From positions 1,860,001 to 1,924,000 of the forward strand of contig NZ_JBEPJZ010000001.1 in the NCBI RefSeq assembly GCF_040496035.1: a stretch of 64,000 nucleotides of DNA, in the 5' to 3' direction. Each line of letters starts with the position of its first letter. Position 1 is the first letter of the stretch. Positions 32,809 through 41,237 of this stretch are shown piece by piece. Origin of the DNA: Agromyces sp. SYSU T00194 (GTDB lineage Bacteria > Actinomycetota > Actinomycetes > Actinomycetales > Microbacteriaceae). The position numbers were made by a program, and so were the translations under genes. The notes beneath the pieces were generated by a model. The model saw only the letters and a program-made list of their open reading frames with translations. It had not been told where the DNA came from and did not search any database.

Positions 32809-33530
32809 GGGAGACTCTCTCCTCCGTCGAGTACGAGCACCTGGCCCGTGATCTGGGCGGCGTCGGGCGACGCCAGGTAGGCGACCGCGCCGGCGACGGC
32901 GGCGGCCGGGATCGGCTCCCCGAGCGGGATGGCCGTGAACTTGCGGGCGAGGTACGCCGGGTCGGCGAGCACGTCGGCGGTCATGGGCGAGGGCACCACG
33001 GTCGGCGCCACCGCGTTGACGCGGATGCGGTGCTCGGCCCACTCGAGTGCGAGCAGCCGGGTGAGGTGGCTGACGCCCGCCTTCGAGACCGAGTAGGCGA
33101 TGGAGTTCTTCGCCGCGAGGAACGCGTGGGTCGACGAGATCGACACGATCGCCGCGCGGTCGGAGGCCGCGAGTGGTGCGAACGCGGCACGGGACATGCG
33201 GTACACCCCGCTCAGGTTCACGTCGAGCACGCCCTGCCAGGTGGCGGTGTCGGTCGCGAGGGCGTCCTTACGCACCATCACGCCGGCGGCGTTCACGAGC
33301 AGGTCGAGCCCGCCGAGCCGTTCCACGGCGGACTCGACGGCGGCCGCGCACGAGTCGTCGTCGGTCACGTCGAGCGCGATGCCGGGTGCCGCGTCCGGCA
33401 GTGTCGGCGCGGCGAGGTCGGCGGGCACCACGGAGGCGCCCTCGGCGAGCAGGCGGGCGACGAGTTCGCCGCCGACGCCGCCGCCGGCGCCGGTGACGAG
33501 GGCGCGCACGCCGTCGAGTCGGTTCGTCAT
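32805..33530 (-). CDS. Short-chain dehydrogenase/reductase (SDR)
   Basis: The 241-residue product has the classical SDR set: cofactor loop ALVTGAGGGVGGELVARL, NAAG at the end of strand 4, catalytic Ser in VSISSTHAFLAA, and YSVSK for the Tyr/Lys pair. It closes with LDGGESLP. It should oxidise or reduce a hydroxy/keto group using NAD(P). Its ATG at 33530 overlaps the OYE-type gene stop (ATGA), and its stop overlaps the GMC start. It is part of the eight-gene minus-strand operon. Confidence 0.92.
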   Translation of the reverse strand: MTNRLDGVRALVTGAGGGVGGELVARLLAEGASVVPADLAAPTLPDAAPGIALDVTDDDSCAAAVESAVERLGGLDLLVNAAGVMVRKDALATDTATWQGVLDVNLSGVYRMSRAAFAPLAASDRAAIVSISSTHAFLAAKNSIAYSVSKAGVSHLTRLLALEWAEHRIRVNAVAPTVVPSPMTADVLADPAYLARKFTAIPLGEPIPAAAVAGAVAYLASPDAAQITGQVLVLDGGESLP

Positions 33531-35578
33531 GCGGATGCTCCGTTCAGTGCGTAGGGGGCACGGGCGCCGATGCCGCGTGCGACGCCCGCGTCGGCGACGC
33601 CCGCGACCGTGGCGGCGGCGCGGCCCTCGTACACGGCCTCCTGCACGGTGCGCGGCGCGAACGCGTCGCCCACGAGGTGCAGTTCGCCGGCGAATCCGGC
33701 GGCCTCGAGCGCGTCGAACAGCTCGGTGCGGGCGAGCGCGGGGCGCACGTGCACGACCGCGTCGACGTCGTCGATCGCGACGGGTGCGGCGGTGCCGACC
33801 GCGGGACGCACCTCGAGCCGGCGCTCGCCGGTGGACGCGAGGCGACCGAGCGTGTGGATCGCGACGCCCGCCTCGGTGAGGCGCTCGCCGAGGGCGAGAC
33901 GCGAGTACACGGTGACCTGCGCGGCGTACGCGGCGGTGGGGGAGACGAGGTGCACGTCGACGCCGAGGCCCGCGAGGTGCGACACCACGGCGCTCGCCTC
34001 CCAGGTGCCGGTCTCGTCGAGCACCACGCACCGGCGGCCGGCGCGCGACGGGTCGGCGAGCACGTCGACCGCGTCGAGCACGGGCGTGCCGTCCAGGGGC
34101 ATCCGCGTCGTGTCGTCCGGCAGTGCGCCCGTGGCCAGCACGACCACGTCGGGCCGCCACGCGACGATGTCGGCGGCGGTCGCGGTCGTGCCGAGCACGA
34201 CGTCGACGGTGCTGCGCGACAGCTCGGCCTCGAGGTCCTCGAGCAGCAGTCCGAACCGCTCGCGCCCGTGGGCGCGCACGATGGAGCGGATGCCGCCGCC
34301 GACCGCGTCGCGCGTATCGACGAGGCGCACCTCGTGGCCGTGCAGGTCGGCGGTGATCGCCGCCTCGAGCCCGGCGGGCCCGGCACCGACGACGAGGATG
34401 CGGCGCCCGGCACGCGGTGCCGCCGCCGCGTCGTCCCAGGCGCGCTCGCGGCCGACCGCGGGGTTGACGGTGCACGTGATCGGCACGATCGCCTCGAGGT
34501 TGGCGTTGCAGCCCTGGTTGCAGGCGATGCAGCTGCGGGCGCGCACCGGGGTGATCGGCAGCGCGCGTCCGGCGGCGGGGCCCCCGGGTCGAGAGGCGAG
34601 CGCCGGGTCGGCGATGTGCGCCCGGGCGAACCCGACCATGCTCGCCTCGCCCGCGTCGAGGATCTCCTGCCCGGTGGCGAGGTCGTCGATGCGGCAGATT
34701 GCGAGCACCGGGATCTCGGGGAACTCGCGCGAGAACCGCGCGGGCAGGTCGCGGAACGGCGCGGTGCCCCAGCTCATGTCGGCCATCTGGGTCGCGAGCG
34801 ACGCGGCGCCGATGTACGCCGAGTGGCTCACGTGCAGGAAGTCGAGCGGGCCGTCGTCGAGCAGGGCGCGCACGATCGCGACCGTGTCGTCGGGGGTGAG
34901 GCCGCCCGGCAGGAACTCGTCGGCGCTGAGGCGCACGCCGACGGCGGCATGACCGTCGACCGCGTCGCGCACGGCGGCGACGCACTCGCGTGCGAGCCGC
35001 AGGCGGCCCGCGAACGACCCGCCGTACGCGTCGGTGCGGTGGTTCGTCACGGGGGAGAGGAACTGCTGGAGCAGGTGCCCGTGGCCGAGGTGCACCTCCA
35101 TGCCGTCGAAGCCCGCGGCCACGACGCGGCGCGCGGCGTCGGCGAAGCCCTGCACGACGGTGCGGATGTCGTGGCGGTTCATCGCGTGCGGCACGTGGGC
35201 GCCGGTGCTCCACGGCGTGGGGCCCGCGCCGAACGAGCCGTGGTGCTCGTCGCCCGAGTGGCGGCCCGTGTGCAGCAGCTGCGCGAACAGCGCGGCGCCC
35301 TCCGCGTGCACGGTGTCGGCGAGCGCCGTGAGGCCGGGCAGCGCCTCGTCGTCGTACGCGTGCACGCCGAGGCGGCGCAGGCTCGTCGGGTGCACCCGGA
35401 TGCCCTCGGTGATGATGAGGCCGGCGCCGCCGCGCGCGCGGGCGCGGTGGTAGTCGAGGTGTCGATCGGTGACGAGGTTGTCACCCGACTGCCCGAAGTT
35501 CGTCGTGTGCGGCGCGACGAAGACCCGGTTGCGCAGCCCAGCGGGCCCGAGCCGGATCGGGTCGGCGAGGCTCACCAT
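33527..35578 (-). CDS. OYE-type NADH:flavin oxidoreductase with 4Fe-4S and FAD/NAD domains (2,4-dienoyl-CoA reductase/TMADH-like)
   Basis: The 683-residue protein starts with an Old Yellow Enzyme barrel (GLRNRVFVAPHTTNF, HLGHGHLLQQFLSP, the active-site loop). Cysteines at 350, 353, 357 and 369 (CIACNQGC, then C) bind a 4Fe-4S cluster. The C-terminal half from about 390 is a FAD/NAD module (ILVVGAGPAGLEAAI). This architecture reduces conjugated double bonds or oxidises amines. The N-terminus overlaps the end of the dehydrogenase gene: ATG 35578 or GTG 35575 are both possible. It fits a pathway handling unsaturated or N-containing intermediates. Confidence 0.9.
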   Translation of the reverse strand: MVSLADPIRLGPAGLRNRVFVAPHTTNFGQSGDNLVTDRHLDYHRARARGGAGLIITEGIRVHPTSLRRLGVHAYDDEALPGLTALADTVHAEGAALFAQLLHTGRHSGDEHHGSFGAGPTPWSTGAHVPHAMNRHDIRTVVQGFADAARRVVAAGFDGMEVHLGHGHLLQQFLSPVTNHRTDAYGGSFAGRLRLARECVAAVRDAVDGHAAVGVRLSADEFLPGGLTPDDTVAIVRALLDDGPLDFLHVSHSAYIGAASLATQMADMSWGTAPFRDLPARFSREFPEIPVLAICRIDDLATGQEILDAGEASMVGFARAHIADPALASRPGGPAAGRALPITPVRARSCIACNQGCNANLEAIVPITCTVNPAVGRERAWDDAAAAPRAGRRILVVGAGPAGLEAAITADLHGHEVRLVDTRDAVGGGIRSIVRAHGRERFGLLLEDLEAELSRSTVDVVLGTTATAADIVAWRPDVVVLATGALPDDTTRMPLDGTPVLDAVDVLADPSRAGRRCVVLDETGTWEASAVVSHLAGLGVDVHLVSPTAAYAAQVTVYSRLALGERLTEAGVAIHTLGRLASTGERRLEVRPAVGTAAPVAIDDVDAVVHVRPALARTELFDALEAAGFAGELHLVGDAFAPRTVQEAVYEGRAAATVAGVADAGVARGIGARAPYALNGASA

Positions 35579-37014
35579 TTCGTCGAGACCGACTTCACGT
35601 CGGTGTAGAACTCGACCGCATGGCGGCCCTGGGAATGGATGACGCCGCGGAACGACGCACGACGGCCGCCGAACGCGATCGTCGCGGTGGGAGCCGCGAC
35701 GCTCACGTTGACGCCGACGTTGCCGACGTCCGCGCGACGCGTGAACTCCCGAGCGACGCCGCCGTCGGCGGTGAAGATGCACGCGGCGTTGCCGAACGGG
35801 GAGGAGTTCACGAGCGCGACCGCGTCGTCGAGCGTGTCGACCGCGACGAGCGAGGCGAGCGGCGCGAACGTCTCGCTCGACAGCAGCGGGCTGTCGGCCG
35901 GCACGCCGTCGAGCACCGTCGGCCCGAAGTAGAACCCGCCGTCGCCGATGCGCTCGCGCCCGTCGACCAGCACCTCGGCGCCGGCCGCCTCGGCGGCGTC
36001 GACCGCGGCGCGAGCCGCCTCCACGGCCGCGCGCGAGACCAGCGGGGGCACGTCGGTGGAGGCATCCGCCCCCGGCCCCGTCGTGAGACCGGCCGCGATG
36101 CGCGCGAGCTCGGCGACGAGCGCCTCGTGCCGCTCGCCGACGGTCACGACGATGCTGCCGGAGAGGCAGCGCTGGCCGCCCATCGTGAACGCGCTGGCGG
36201 CGATGGCCGTCGCGGTGGCGACGGGGTCGGCGTCGGGCAGCACCACGATCGGGTTGCGCGCGCCGCCGGCGGCGTGCACGCGCTTGCCCGCCGCGCTCGC
36301 CCGGGCGTAGACGGCCGCCGCGGTCGCCGACGAGCCGACGAGCGAGATCGCGGCGATGCCGGGGTGGTCGCAGAGCGCCTCGACGACGGGTCGTCCGCCG
36401 TGCACGACGTTGAACGCGCCCGGCGGGAAGCCCACCTCGAGGGCGAGCTCGCCGACGCGGGCCAGCGTGTAGGGTGCCTGCTCGCTCGGCTTCACGACGA
36501 CCGTGTTGCCGCACGCGAGCGCCCAGGCCCAGTAGATGAGCCCGGTCATGATCGGGAAGTTGAACGGCGGCACGACCGCGACCACGCCGAGCGGTTCGCG
36601 GATCACCGACGCGTCGAGCCCGGGCAGGATGTCGAACACCTGCTCGCCGGTGAGCAGCGCCGGGGCGGTCGCGGCCGCCTCGAGGTGCTCGACGGCGCGG
36701 GCCAGCTCGGCGCGCGCATCGGCGAGGGTCTTGCCGTTGTCGGCGGTGATGGTGGCGGCGAGCTCGTCGGCGTGCGCCTCGAACGAACGGGCGAGCGCGG
36801 TCAGCCGGCGGGCGCGCACGGTCGCGGGTGTCGCCGACCAGCCGGGGAACGCCTCGGCGGCCGCGGCGACGGCGAGCTCCACGCCGGCCACGTCGTCGAG
36901 CGCGACGCTGCCGACGGCCTCGCCGGTCGCGGGGTCGAAGACGGGGGCGGATGCGCCGGTGAGCTCGCGCGGCCCGCGCTCGGCGCCGATCACCCAGTCG
37001 GGAGTCGTGGTCAT
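35572..37014 (-). CDS. Aldehyde dehydrogenase, methylmalonate-semialdehyde dehydrogenase (MmsA)-like
   Basis: The 480-residue enzyme carries the catalytic Cys283 in GGQRCLSGS. At the position of the usual ALDH glutamate it has GGARNPIVVLPDAD, where an asparagine replaces Glu as in CoA-acylating MmsA enzymes. The C-terminus HAVEFYTDVKSVSTKW is also MmsA-like. MmsA converts malonate or methylmalonate semialdehyde with CoA to acetyl- or propionyl-CoA. In this operon it could finish degradation of a C3/C4 semialdehyde produced by the RidA/amidase steps. ATG 37014 overlaps the RidA-like stop (ATGA). Confidence 0.85.
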   Translation of the reverse strand: MTTTPDWVIGAERGPRELTGASAPVFDPATGEAVGSVALDDVAGVELAVAAAAEAFPGWSATPATVRARRLTALARSFEAHADELAATITADNGKTLADARAELARAVEHLEAAATAPALLTGEQVFDILPGLDASVIREPLGVVAVVPPFNFPIMTGLIYWAWALACGNTVVVKPSEQAPYTLARVGELALEVGFPPGAFNVVHGGRPVVEALCDHPGIAAISLVGSSATAAAVYARASAAGKRVHAAGGARNPIVVLPDADPVATATAIAASAFTMGGQRCLSGSIVVTVGERHEALVAELARIAAGLTTGPGADASTDVPPLVSRAAVEAARAAVDAAEAAGAEVLVDGRERIGDGGFYFGPTVLDGVPADSPLLSSETFAPLASLVAVDTLDDAVALVNSSPFGNAACIFTADGGVAREFTRRADVGNVGVNVSVAAPTATIAFGGRRASFRGVIHSQGRHAVEFYTDVKSVSTKW

Positions 37015-37412
37015 CGCGCACCTCCCGGCTTCACGGCGACGACGTCGATCTCGACGCGGCACTCGCTGCCGATGCCGACGTACACGGTCGCCCGCGTCGG
37101 GAACTCGCCCGGCGCCCAGTACTGCCGGTAGACCGAGTTCATCTCGTCGTAGTACTCGCGCTCCGAGAGGTAGACGGTCGTCTTCACGACGTCGGCGATG
37201 GTGCAACCGGCGTCGGCGAGGATCGCCGCGAGCGCGTCGAGCACGAGGCGCGTCTCGTCGGCGATCGTCACGGCCTCGGCCATGCGCGTGCGGGTGTCGT
37301 TGTCGAACGCCATCCCGTTGGCGAAGACCATGGTCTCGGTCTCGACGCCCTGGGAGAGCGGGTAGGAGTCGTCGTACTGGGGTCCCTCGGGGACCCGGAT
37401 CACTCGTCGCAT
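37011..37412 (-). CDS. RidA/YjgF/RutC-like family protein
   Basis: The 133-residue product has the RidA fold pattern: YPLSQGVETETMVFANG, TRLVLDALAAILADAGCTIA, DVVKTTVYLSE and a C-terminal VEIDVVAV. Family members hydrolyse reactive enamines/imines. The arginine normally found in the VARLP segment before VEI appears absent (YVGIGSECRVEI), so deaminase activity is uncertain and it may be a non-RidA subgroup. It is coupled one base after the luciferase-type gene and overlaps mmsA-like. Confidence 0.88.
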   Translation of the reverse strand: MRRVIRVPEGPQYDDSYPLSQGVETETMVFANGMAFDNDTRTRMAEAVTIADETRLVLDALAAILADAGCTIADVVKTTVYLSEREYYDEMNSVYRQYWAPGEFPTRATVYVGIGSECRVEIDVVAVKPGGAR

Positions 37413-37413
37413 G

Positions 37414-38613
37414 TCAGTCTCCGGTCAGGGGGCCGAAGCCCTCGGGGGCGAGCGGCTTCAGGCTGGGCTGGGCGGCGCCGGGGAAGTGGGGCATGACCTC
37501 GTCGACGAACAGGCGGTTCGAGCGCATGACCTGCTCCTGGGTGAGGCCCGGGATCCACGACCAGAGCACGAGGCGGTCGACGCCGTACTCGGAGTTGAGG
37601 TGGGCGATCTGCTCGCGCACGGTCTCGGGCGAGCCGATGAACAGGTGCTCGCGCGGGTACAGGAAGTCCCACCACGACCCGGTCTGCTCCTCGTCGGTGA
37701 GCTCCTCGCCCGGGTTGGCGAAGATGCCGCGCGGGCGCACGCCGCCGACGTACATGTAGAGGTCCTCGATGAGCTGGCGCGCCTCGCGCTCGGCCTGCTC
37801 GTCGGTCTCGGCGACGTAGACCATGCGCATGAGGCTCGTGCCGGTGCCGCGGGGCACGTCGTGTCCGAGCGTCTCGGCGAGCGTGTCCTCGTAGGCGGTC
37901 ATGACCTCGCGCAGGCCCTCGCGGGAGCGCAGCCAGGTGATGACGTTCATGCGCTCCTGGGCGCTGCGGATGAAGCCGGGGGTCTTGTCGAGCAGGTTCC
38001 ACATCGACGGGTACGGTTTCTGGTACGGCTTCGGGATGATCGACATGGCGATGTACTCGCCGTCCTCGCTGCGCCACGCGGGGTTGCGCGGGTACCAGGT
38101 CGCGCCGTCCTGGATGTTGCCGTTCGGGAAGGTGAAGAACTCGCCCTGGTGGGAGAACGCCTCCATGGTCCAGGCCTTCTTCACGACCTCGAGCTGCTCG
38201 AGGAAGTAGCGCCAGTTGCGCTCCTCGTCGGTGCGCCGGTCGGCCTCGGGGTGGAAGTTCATGAACTCGCGCTGCTGGATGCCGCGGGCGACGCCGACGT
38301 CGAGGCGGCCCTTCGACAGTTGGTCGAGGTAGGCGAGGTCCTCGGCGAGGCGCAGCGGGTGCCAGAACGGCGGGGTCACGGCGCCGGTGCCGATGCGCAG
38401 CTGCTTCGTAATGCCGGCGACATATGCGCCTGCCATGATCGGGTTCGGATTGATCTCGAAGCCCTCACCGCCGAAGTGGTGCTCGCCCTGCCAGAGCGTT
38501 CCGAACCCCGACTCGTCGAGGTGGATGATCTGCTCGGTGGCCATGTCGAGCAGCTCGCCGTAGCGGTAGACGTTTCCGGGGTTGTCCATGGTGAACAGGT
38601 AGTCGAATTGCAC
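37414..38613 (-). CDS. Luciferase-like (LLM class) flavin-dependent monooxygenase
   Basis: The 399-residue product fits the bacterial luciferase-like barrel: ESGFGTLWQGEHHFGGEGFE, RIGTGAVTPPFWHPLRLAED, LDQLSKGRLDVGVARG and a late SPETVREQIAHLNSEYGVD. It should use reduced FMN and oxygen to oxygenate an organic substrate, perhaps ring cleavage as in RutA, although it is not RutA itself. Reduced flavin could come from the reductase at 28752. The GTG at 38613 has a perfect AAGGAG five bases upstream. It is the first gene of the minus-strand operon. Confidence 0.9.
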   Translation of the reverse strand: MQFDYLFTMDNPGNVYRYGELLDMATEQIIHLDESGFGTLWQGEHHFGGEGFEINPNPIMAGAYVAGITKQLRIGTGAVTPPFWHPLRLAEDLAYLDQLSKGRLDVGVARGIQQREFMNFHPEADRRTDEERNWRYFLEQLEVVKKAWTMEAFSHQGEFFTFPNGNIQDGATWYPRNPAWRSEDGEYIAMSIIPKPYQKPYPSMWNLLDKTPGFIRSAQERMNVITWLRSREGLREVMTAYEDTLAETLGHDVPRGTGTSLMRMVYVAETDEQAEREARQLIEDLYMYVGGVRPRGIFANPGEELTDEEQTGSWWDFLYPREHLFIGSPETVREQIAHLNSEYGVDRLVLWSWIPGLTQEQVMRSNRLFVDEVMPHFPGAAQPSLKPLAPEGFGPLTGD

Positions 38614-38637
38614 GGCGGCTCCTTGTGTGAATCTATA

Positions 38638-38661
38638 CTGCAAGTGTGTACACCAATACAG
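38638..38661. promoter_or_regulatory. Imperfect palindrome in the divergent promoter of the catabolic cluster
   Basis: CTG-N6-7-GTGTACAC-N6-7-CAG forms a 24-bp dyad centred on the palindromic core GTGTACAC (38646-38653). It fills most of the 64-bp gap between the divergent monooxygenase and thioesterase starts. On the minus strand TATAGAT lies just downstream and may be a -10 box. The XRE-cupin regulator at 44393 or an unseen GntR-type protein could bind here. Confidence 0.5.
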
Positions 38662-38677
38662 CACACTTCGTCCAGTC

Positions 38678-39553
38678 ATGCCAGTCCTGAGCGCACCCGA
38701 GCGCCGCTCGGCGGGTGAGGTCGCGGTCGAGTTCGACCCGGCCTGGTCGGTGCGCGCGATGTTCGGCGGGGCCGTCGCGGCGGTCGCCGTGCGTGCGGCG
38801 CGCCTGACGCTGCGCGAGCCGCTCGCCCTCTCCGACGCGCTCTTCGCGTTCGTCGCGCCGACCCCGCCGGGGGAGGCGATCGTGCGCGTTTCGCCGCACC
38901 GGAACGGCCGCCGGTTCGCCGGCGCGGACGTCGAGGTGGTGTCGGATGGGGCGACCACGATGCGCGGCATGCTCGCTTTCGCGGCTGGGGGCGAGCGGAT
39001 GCCTCCGGCGGACGCAGCGGCCCAGCCCGCGCTGCCCGGCCCGGTGTCGGTCGCGTTCGACGGGGCGGCCGAGTGGAGCGCACTCGCCGGATGGCTCGAC
39101 GCGGCGACGGCGCCCGCGGGGGCGGACATCTCGAGGCTGACGTATGCGACCGGGCCGCACGCCGGTACGCGGTCGGCGCCCGCGACGCCTGCCGGGTTCA
39201 CGTCCGCCGTGCGTGCGATCGGGGCGTTCGCGAGCCTCCCGGTCGATGAGTGGGCGTGCATCGCCGCCGACCTGGTGGGCCCCGCCCTCGTGCCGCTCCG
39301 GCGCGGGCCGTTCGCCGTTGCGACCGCGACGCTCTCGCTCACGATGCACGCGAACGCGCCCGTCGGGGCGTGGTGGTGGCAGCACGTCTCGGCGCGCTGC
39401 GCGGACGGCGTCGCGCGTTCCGAACTCGAGCTGCGCACGGCGTCCGGCGCACTCCTCGCGCGCTCCCAGCAGTCCGCCGTCGTGCTGCCGGCGGAGCCGG
39501 CTGAGCTGCCGCGGAGTATCACCGCGTTCGGAAGTTCTGGTATTACTTCATGA
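38678..39553 (+). CDS. Acyl-CoA thioesterase-like double-hotdog protein (TesB/4HBT_3 type)
   Basis: The 291-residue product has two hotdog repeats: VEFDPAWSVRAMFGGAVAAVAVRAA in the first half and GAWWWQHVSARCADGVARSE in the second. It resembles actinobacterial acyl-CoA thioesterases with the TesB-like double fold. It would hydrolyse a CoA ester, perhaps a pathway end product. The ATG at 38678 has no strong ribosome-binding site. It starts the plus-strand catabolic operon opposite the monooxygenase. Confidence 0.78.
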   Translation: MPVLSAPERRSAGEVAVEFDPAWSVRAMFGGAVAAVAVRAARLTLREPLALSDALFAFVAPTPPGEAIVRVSPHRNGRRFAGADVEVVSDGATTMRGMLAFAAGGERMPPADAAAQPALPGPVSVAFDGAAEWSALAGWLDAATAPAGADISRLTYATGPHAGTRSAPATPAGFTSAVRAIGAFASLPVDEWACIAADLVGPALVPLRRGPFAVATATLSLTMHANAPVGAWWWQHVSARCADGVARSELELRTASGALLARSQQSAVVLPAEPAELPRSITAFGSSGITS

Positions 39554-39556
39554 ACG
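39525..39556. promoter_or_regulatory. Inverted repeat at the end of the thioesterase gene
   Basis: CGTTC-G-GAAGT and ACTTC-AT-GAACG form an interrupted dyad around TCTGGTATT. It overlaps the thioesterase stop and precedes the promoter-like TTGACA at 39568. It may be an operator or a weak terminator. The AT-rich character differs from its surroundings. Confidence 0.45.
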
Positions 39557-39567
39557 TCCGCTATGAA

Positions 39568-39597
39568 TTGACATCGACCGAACGGGGTCCCTACCGT
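39568..39597 (+). promoter_or_regulatory. Candidate promoter of the amidase gene, possibly giving a leaderless transcript
   Basis: A consensus -35 box TTGACA (39568-39573) is followed 18 bases later by TACCGT (39592-39597). Transcription would start near 39603-39605, at or beyond the first possible start codon. That would make GTG 39605 a leaderless start. This is a prediction from sequence alone. Confidence 0.45.
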
Positions 39598-40315
39598 GAC
39601 TGACGTGCCCGCATCGAACAGCCACTCCTGGTGGTCGAACTCCGTGAGCGCCGACGACGAGGCGCTCTACGCCCGCGCCGGCTTCGGCCGCAGCACCGGG
39701 CTGCGCGAGCGCGCCGCGCTGCTGGTGATCGACGTGCAGTACCGCACGGTCGGGCACCACCGCGTGCCGATCGCGGAGGCGATGGACGAGTACCCGACCG
39801 CGACCGGTGACCGTGGCTGGGCCGCCGTCGACCGCATCGCCGGGCTCCTCGCGACGAGCCGCGCCGCGGGCGTGCCCGTGCTGTTCCCGCACGTGGCGCC
39901 GAAGACCGACACCACGCCCGGCGGCTACCGCGACAAGTCGCCGACGCTCGCGTCGTCCGACCCGGCCGCCTACGAGTTCGTCGCCGAGGCCGCACCGGCA
40001 CCGGGCGACATCCTCGTGCCGAAGGACCACCCGAGCGCGTTCTTCGCGACCGGCCTGCTCACCCACCTGGTGCAGCTCGGCGTCGACACGGTCGTGCTCA
40101 CGGGCTGCACCACGAGCGGCTGCGTGCGGGCGAGCGCCGTCGACGCGTTCTCCTACGGGTTCCGGGTGGCCGTGGTCGGCGATGCCGTGTACGACCGCAC
40201 CGACACCGCGCACGAGGTGTCGCTGTTCGACCTGTCGAGCAAGTACGCCGACGTGATCGGCGCCGACGAGGCATCCGCCTACCTCGCCGGACAGGCTGCG
40301 CGGGCGGGCGCCTGA
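39596..40315 (+). CDS. Isochorismatase-family cysteine hydrolase, N-carbamoylsarcosine amidase/maleamate amidohydrolase-like
   Basis: The 239-residue product has the catalytic Asp in ALLVIDVQYRTVG, the Lys in ILVPKDHPSAFFATGL and the nucleophile Cys in LTGCTTSGCVRAS. The C-terminal NicF/carbamoylsarcosine amidase signature FDLSSKYADVIG is also present. It should cleave a C-N amide or carbamoyl bond and release ammonia. The start is uncertain: GTG 39596 or GTG 39605, the latter fitting a leaderless mRNA. It overlaps the next gene by one base (TGATG). Confidence 0.88.
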   Translation: MTDVPASNSHSWWSNSVSADDEALYARAGFGRSTGLRERAALLVIDVQYRTVGHHRVPIAEAMDEYPTATGDRGWAAVDRIAGLLATSRAAGVPVLFPHVAPKTDTTPGGYRDKSPTLASSDPAAYEFVAEAAPAPGDILVPKDHPSAFFATGLLTHLVQLGVDTVVLTGCTTSGCVRASAVDAFSYGFRVAVVGDAVYDRTDTAHEVSLFDLSSKYADVIGADEASAYLAGQAARAGA

Positions 40316-41178
40316 TGCGCGTCGACTGGCACTCGCACACCTGGCTGCCCGAGCACCTCGGGCCCGAGTGGGGGCCCGAGTACGACGCGAACGTCGGCTG
40401 GCCGACCAGCGCCGCCGGCTCGTGGGCGGCGCACCGCGACGCGATGGACGAGGCCGGCATCGACGTGGCCGTCGTGCTCGCGCTCGTGGTCTGCGACATC
40501 GACCTCGACATCCCGAACGAGTTCGTCGCCGGACTCGTCGAGGCCGACCCGACCCGCGCCGTCGGCTTCGCGAGCGTCGACCCGAACGACCCGCACGCCG
40601 TCGACAAGGTGCGCTACGCGGCGAACGACCTCGGGCTGAAGGGCCTGAAGCTCTCGCCGCCGTACCAGCGGTTCCACCCGCACTCCGACGCGGCCTGGCG
40701 GGTCTACGAGGCGGCGGCCGACCTGGGGCTCGCCATCACGTTCCACCAGGGCGGGGTGTTCCTGCGCTCCGGGGCGCTGGAGTACGCCCAGCCGATGCTG
40801 CTCGACAAGGTCGCGCGCACCTTCCGCGAGATGCCGATCATCATCGCCCACGCCGGGCAGCCGTGGAGCTTCGAGACCCAGGCCGTGATGTTCAAGAACC
40901 CGAACGTCTTCACCGACCTGTCGGCCCGCTACGGCCGCCCGGCGCAGCTCGCGGGCATCCTGCGCGGCCTCGTCGACTACGGCGTGGAGGGCCGCGTGCT
41001 GTTCGGCTCCGACTTCCCGACCTACCGGCCCGCCGACTGCCTCGCGCAGTTCCGCGCGCTCGGCGAGACCCCGCCGGCGGGCACCGCACCGTTCGACCCC
41101 GCGCTCATCGAGGCCATCATCGACGACCGCCCGCTCTCGCTCGTCGGCATCGAGCACCCGAACACCCTCGCCGACTGA
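40315..41178 (+). CDS. Amidohydrolase family 2 (ACMSD-like) metal-dependent hydrolase/decarboxylase
   Basis: The 287-residue product has the PF04909 metal ligands: DWHSHTW (HxH) at the start, a His in FHQGG, IIAHAGQPW, and the late Asp in FGSDFPTYRP. Members hydrolyse amides/lactones or decarboxylate aromatic acids such as ACMS. In this cluster it may act after ring opening. It follows the amidase with a TGATG overlap and precedes the hydantoinase-like gene by 59 bases. Confidence 0.87.
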   Translation: MRVDWHSHTWLPEHLGPEWGPEYDANVGWPTSAAGSWAAHRDAMDEAGIDVAVVLALVVCDIDLDIPNEFVAGLVEADPTRAVGFASVDPNDPHAVDKVRYAANDLGLKGLKLSPPYQRFHPHSDAAWRVYEAAADLGLAITFHQGGVFLRSGALEYAQPMLLDKVARTFREMPIIIAHAGQPWSFETQAVMFKNPNVFTDLSARYGRPAQLAGILRGLVDYGVEGRVLFGSDFPTYRPADCLAQFRALGETPPAGTAPFDPALIEAIIDDRPLSLVGIEHPNTLAD

Positions 41179-41237
41179 CGCCCCGCCGCCCGACGCACCG
41201 ACCCGACCGCACCGACCGCACCACCCACGGGAGAACC

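Noticed and set aside
37414..39522. Extension of the luciferase-type monooxygenase upstream through the thioesterase region
   Set aside because: The extra part is antisense to the thioesterase gene. GTG 38613 has a perfect AAGGAG.
37414..40315. Calling the cluster a standard Rut uracil pathway
   Set aside because: The monooxygenase is a general luciferase-like protein rather than RutA, the amidase resembles carbamoylsarcosine/maleamate amidases more than RutB, and the RidA-like protein seems to miss the catalytic arginine.
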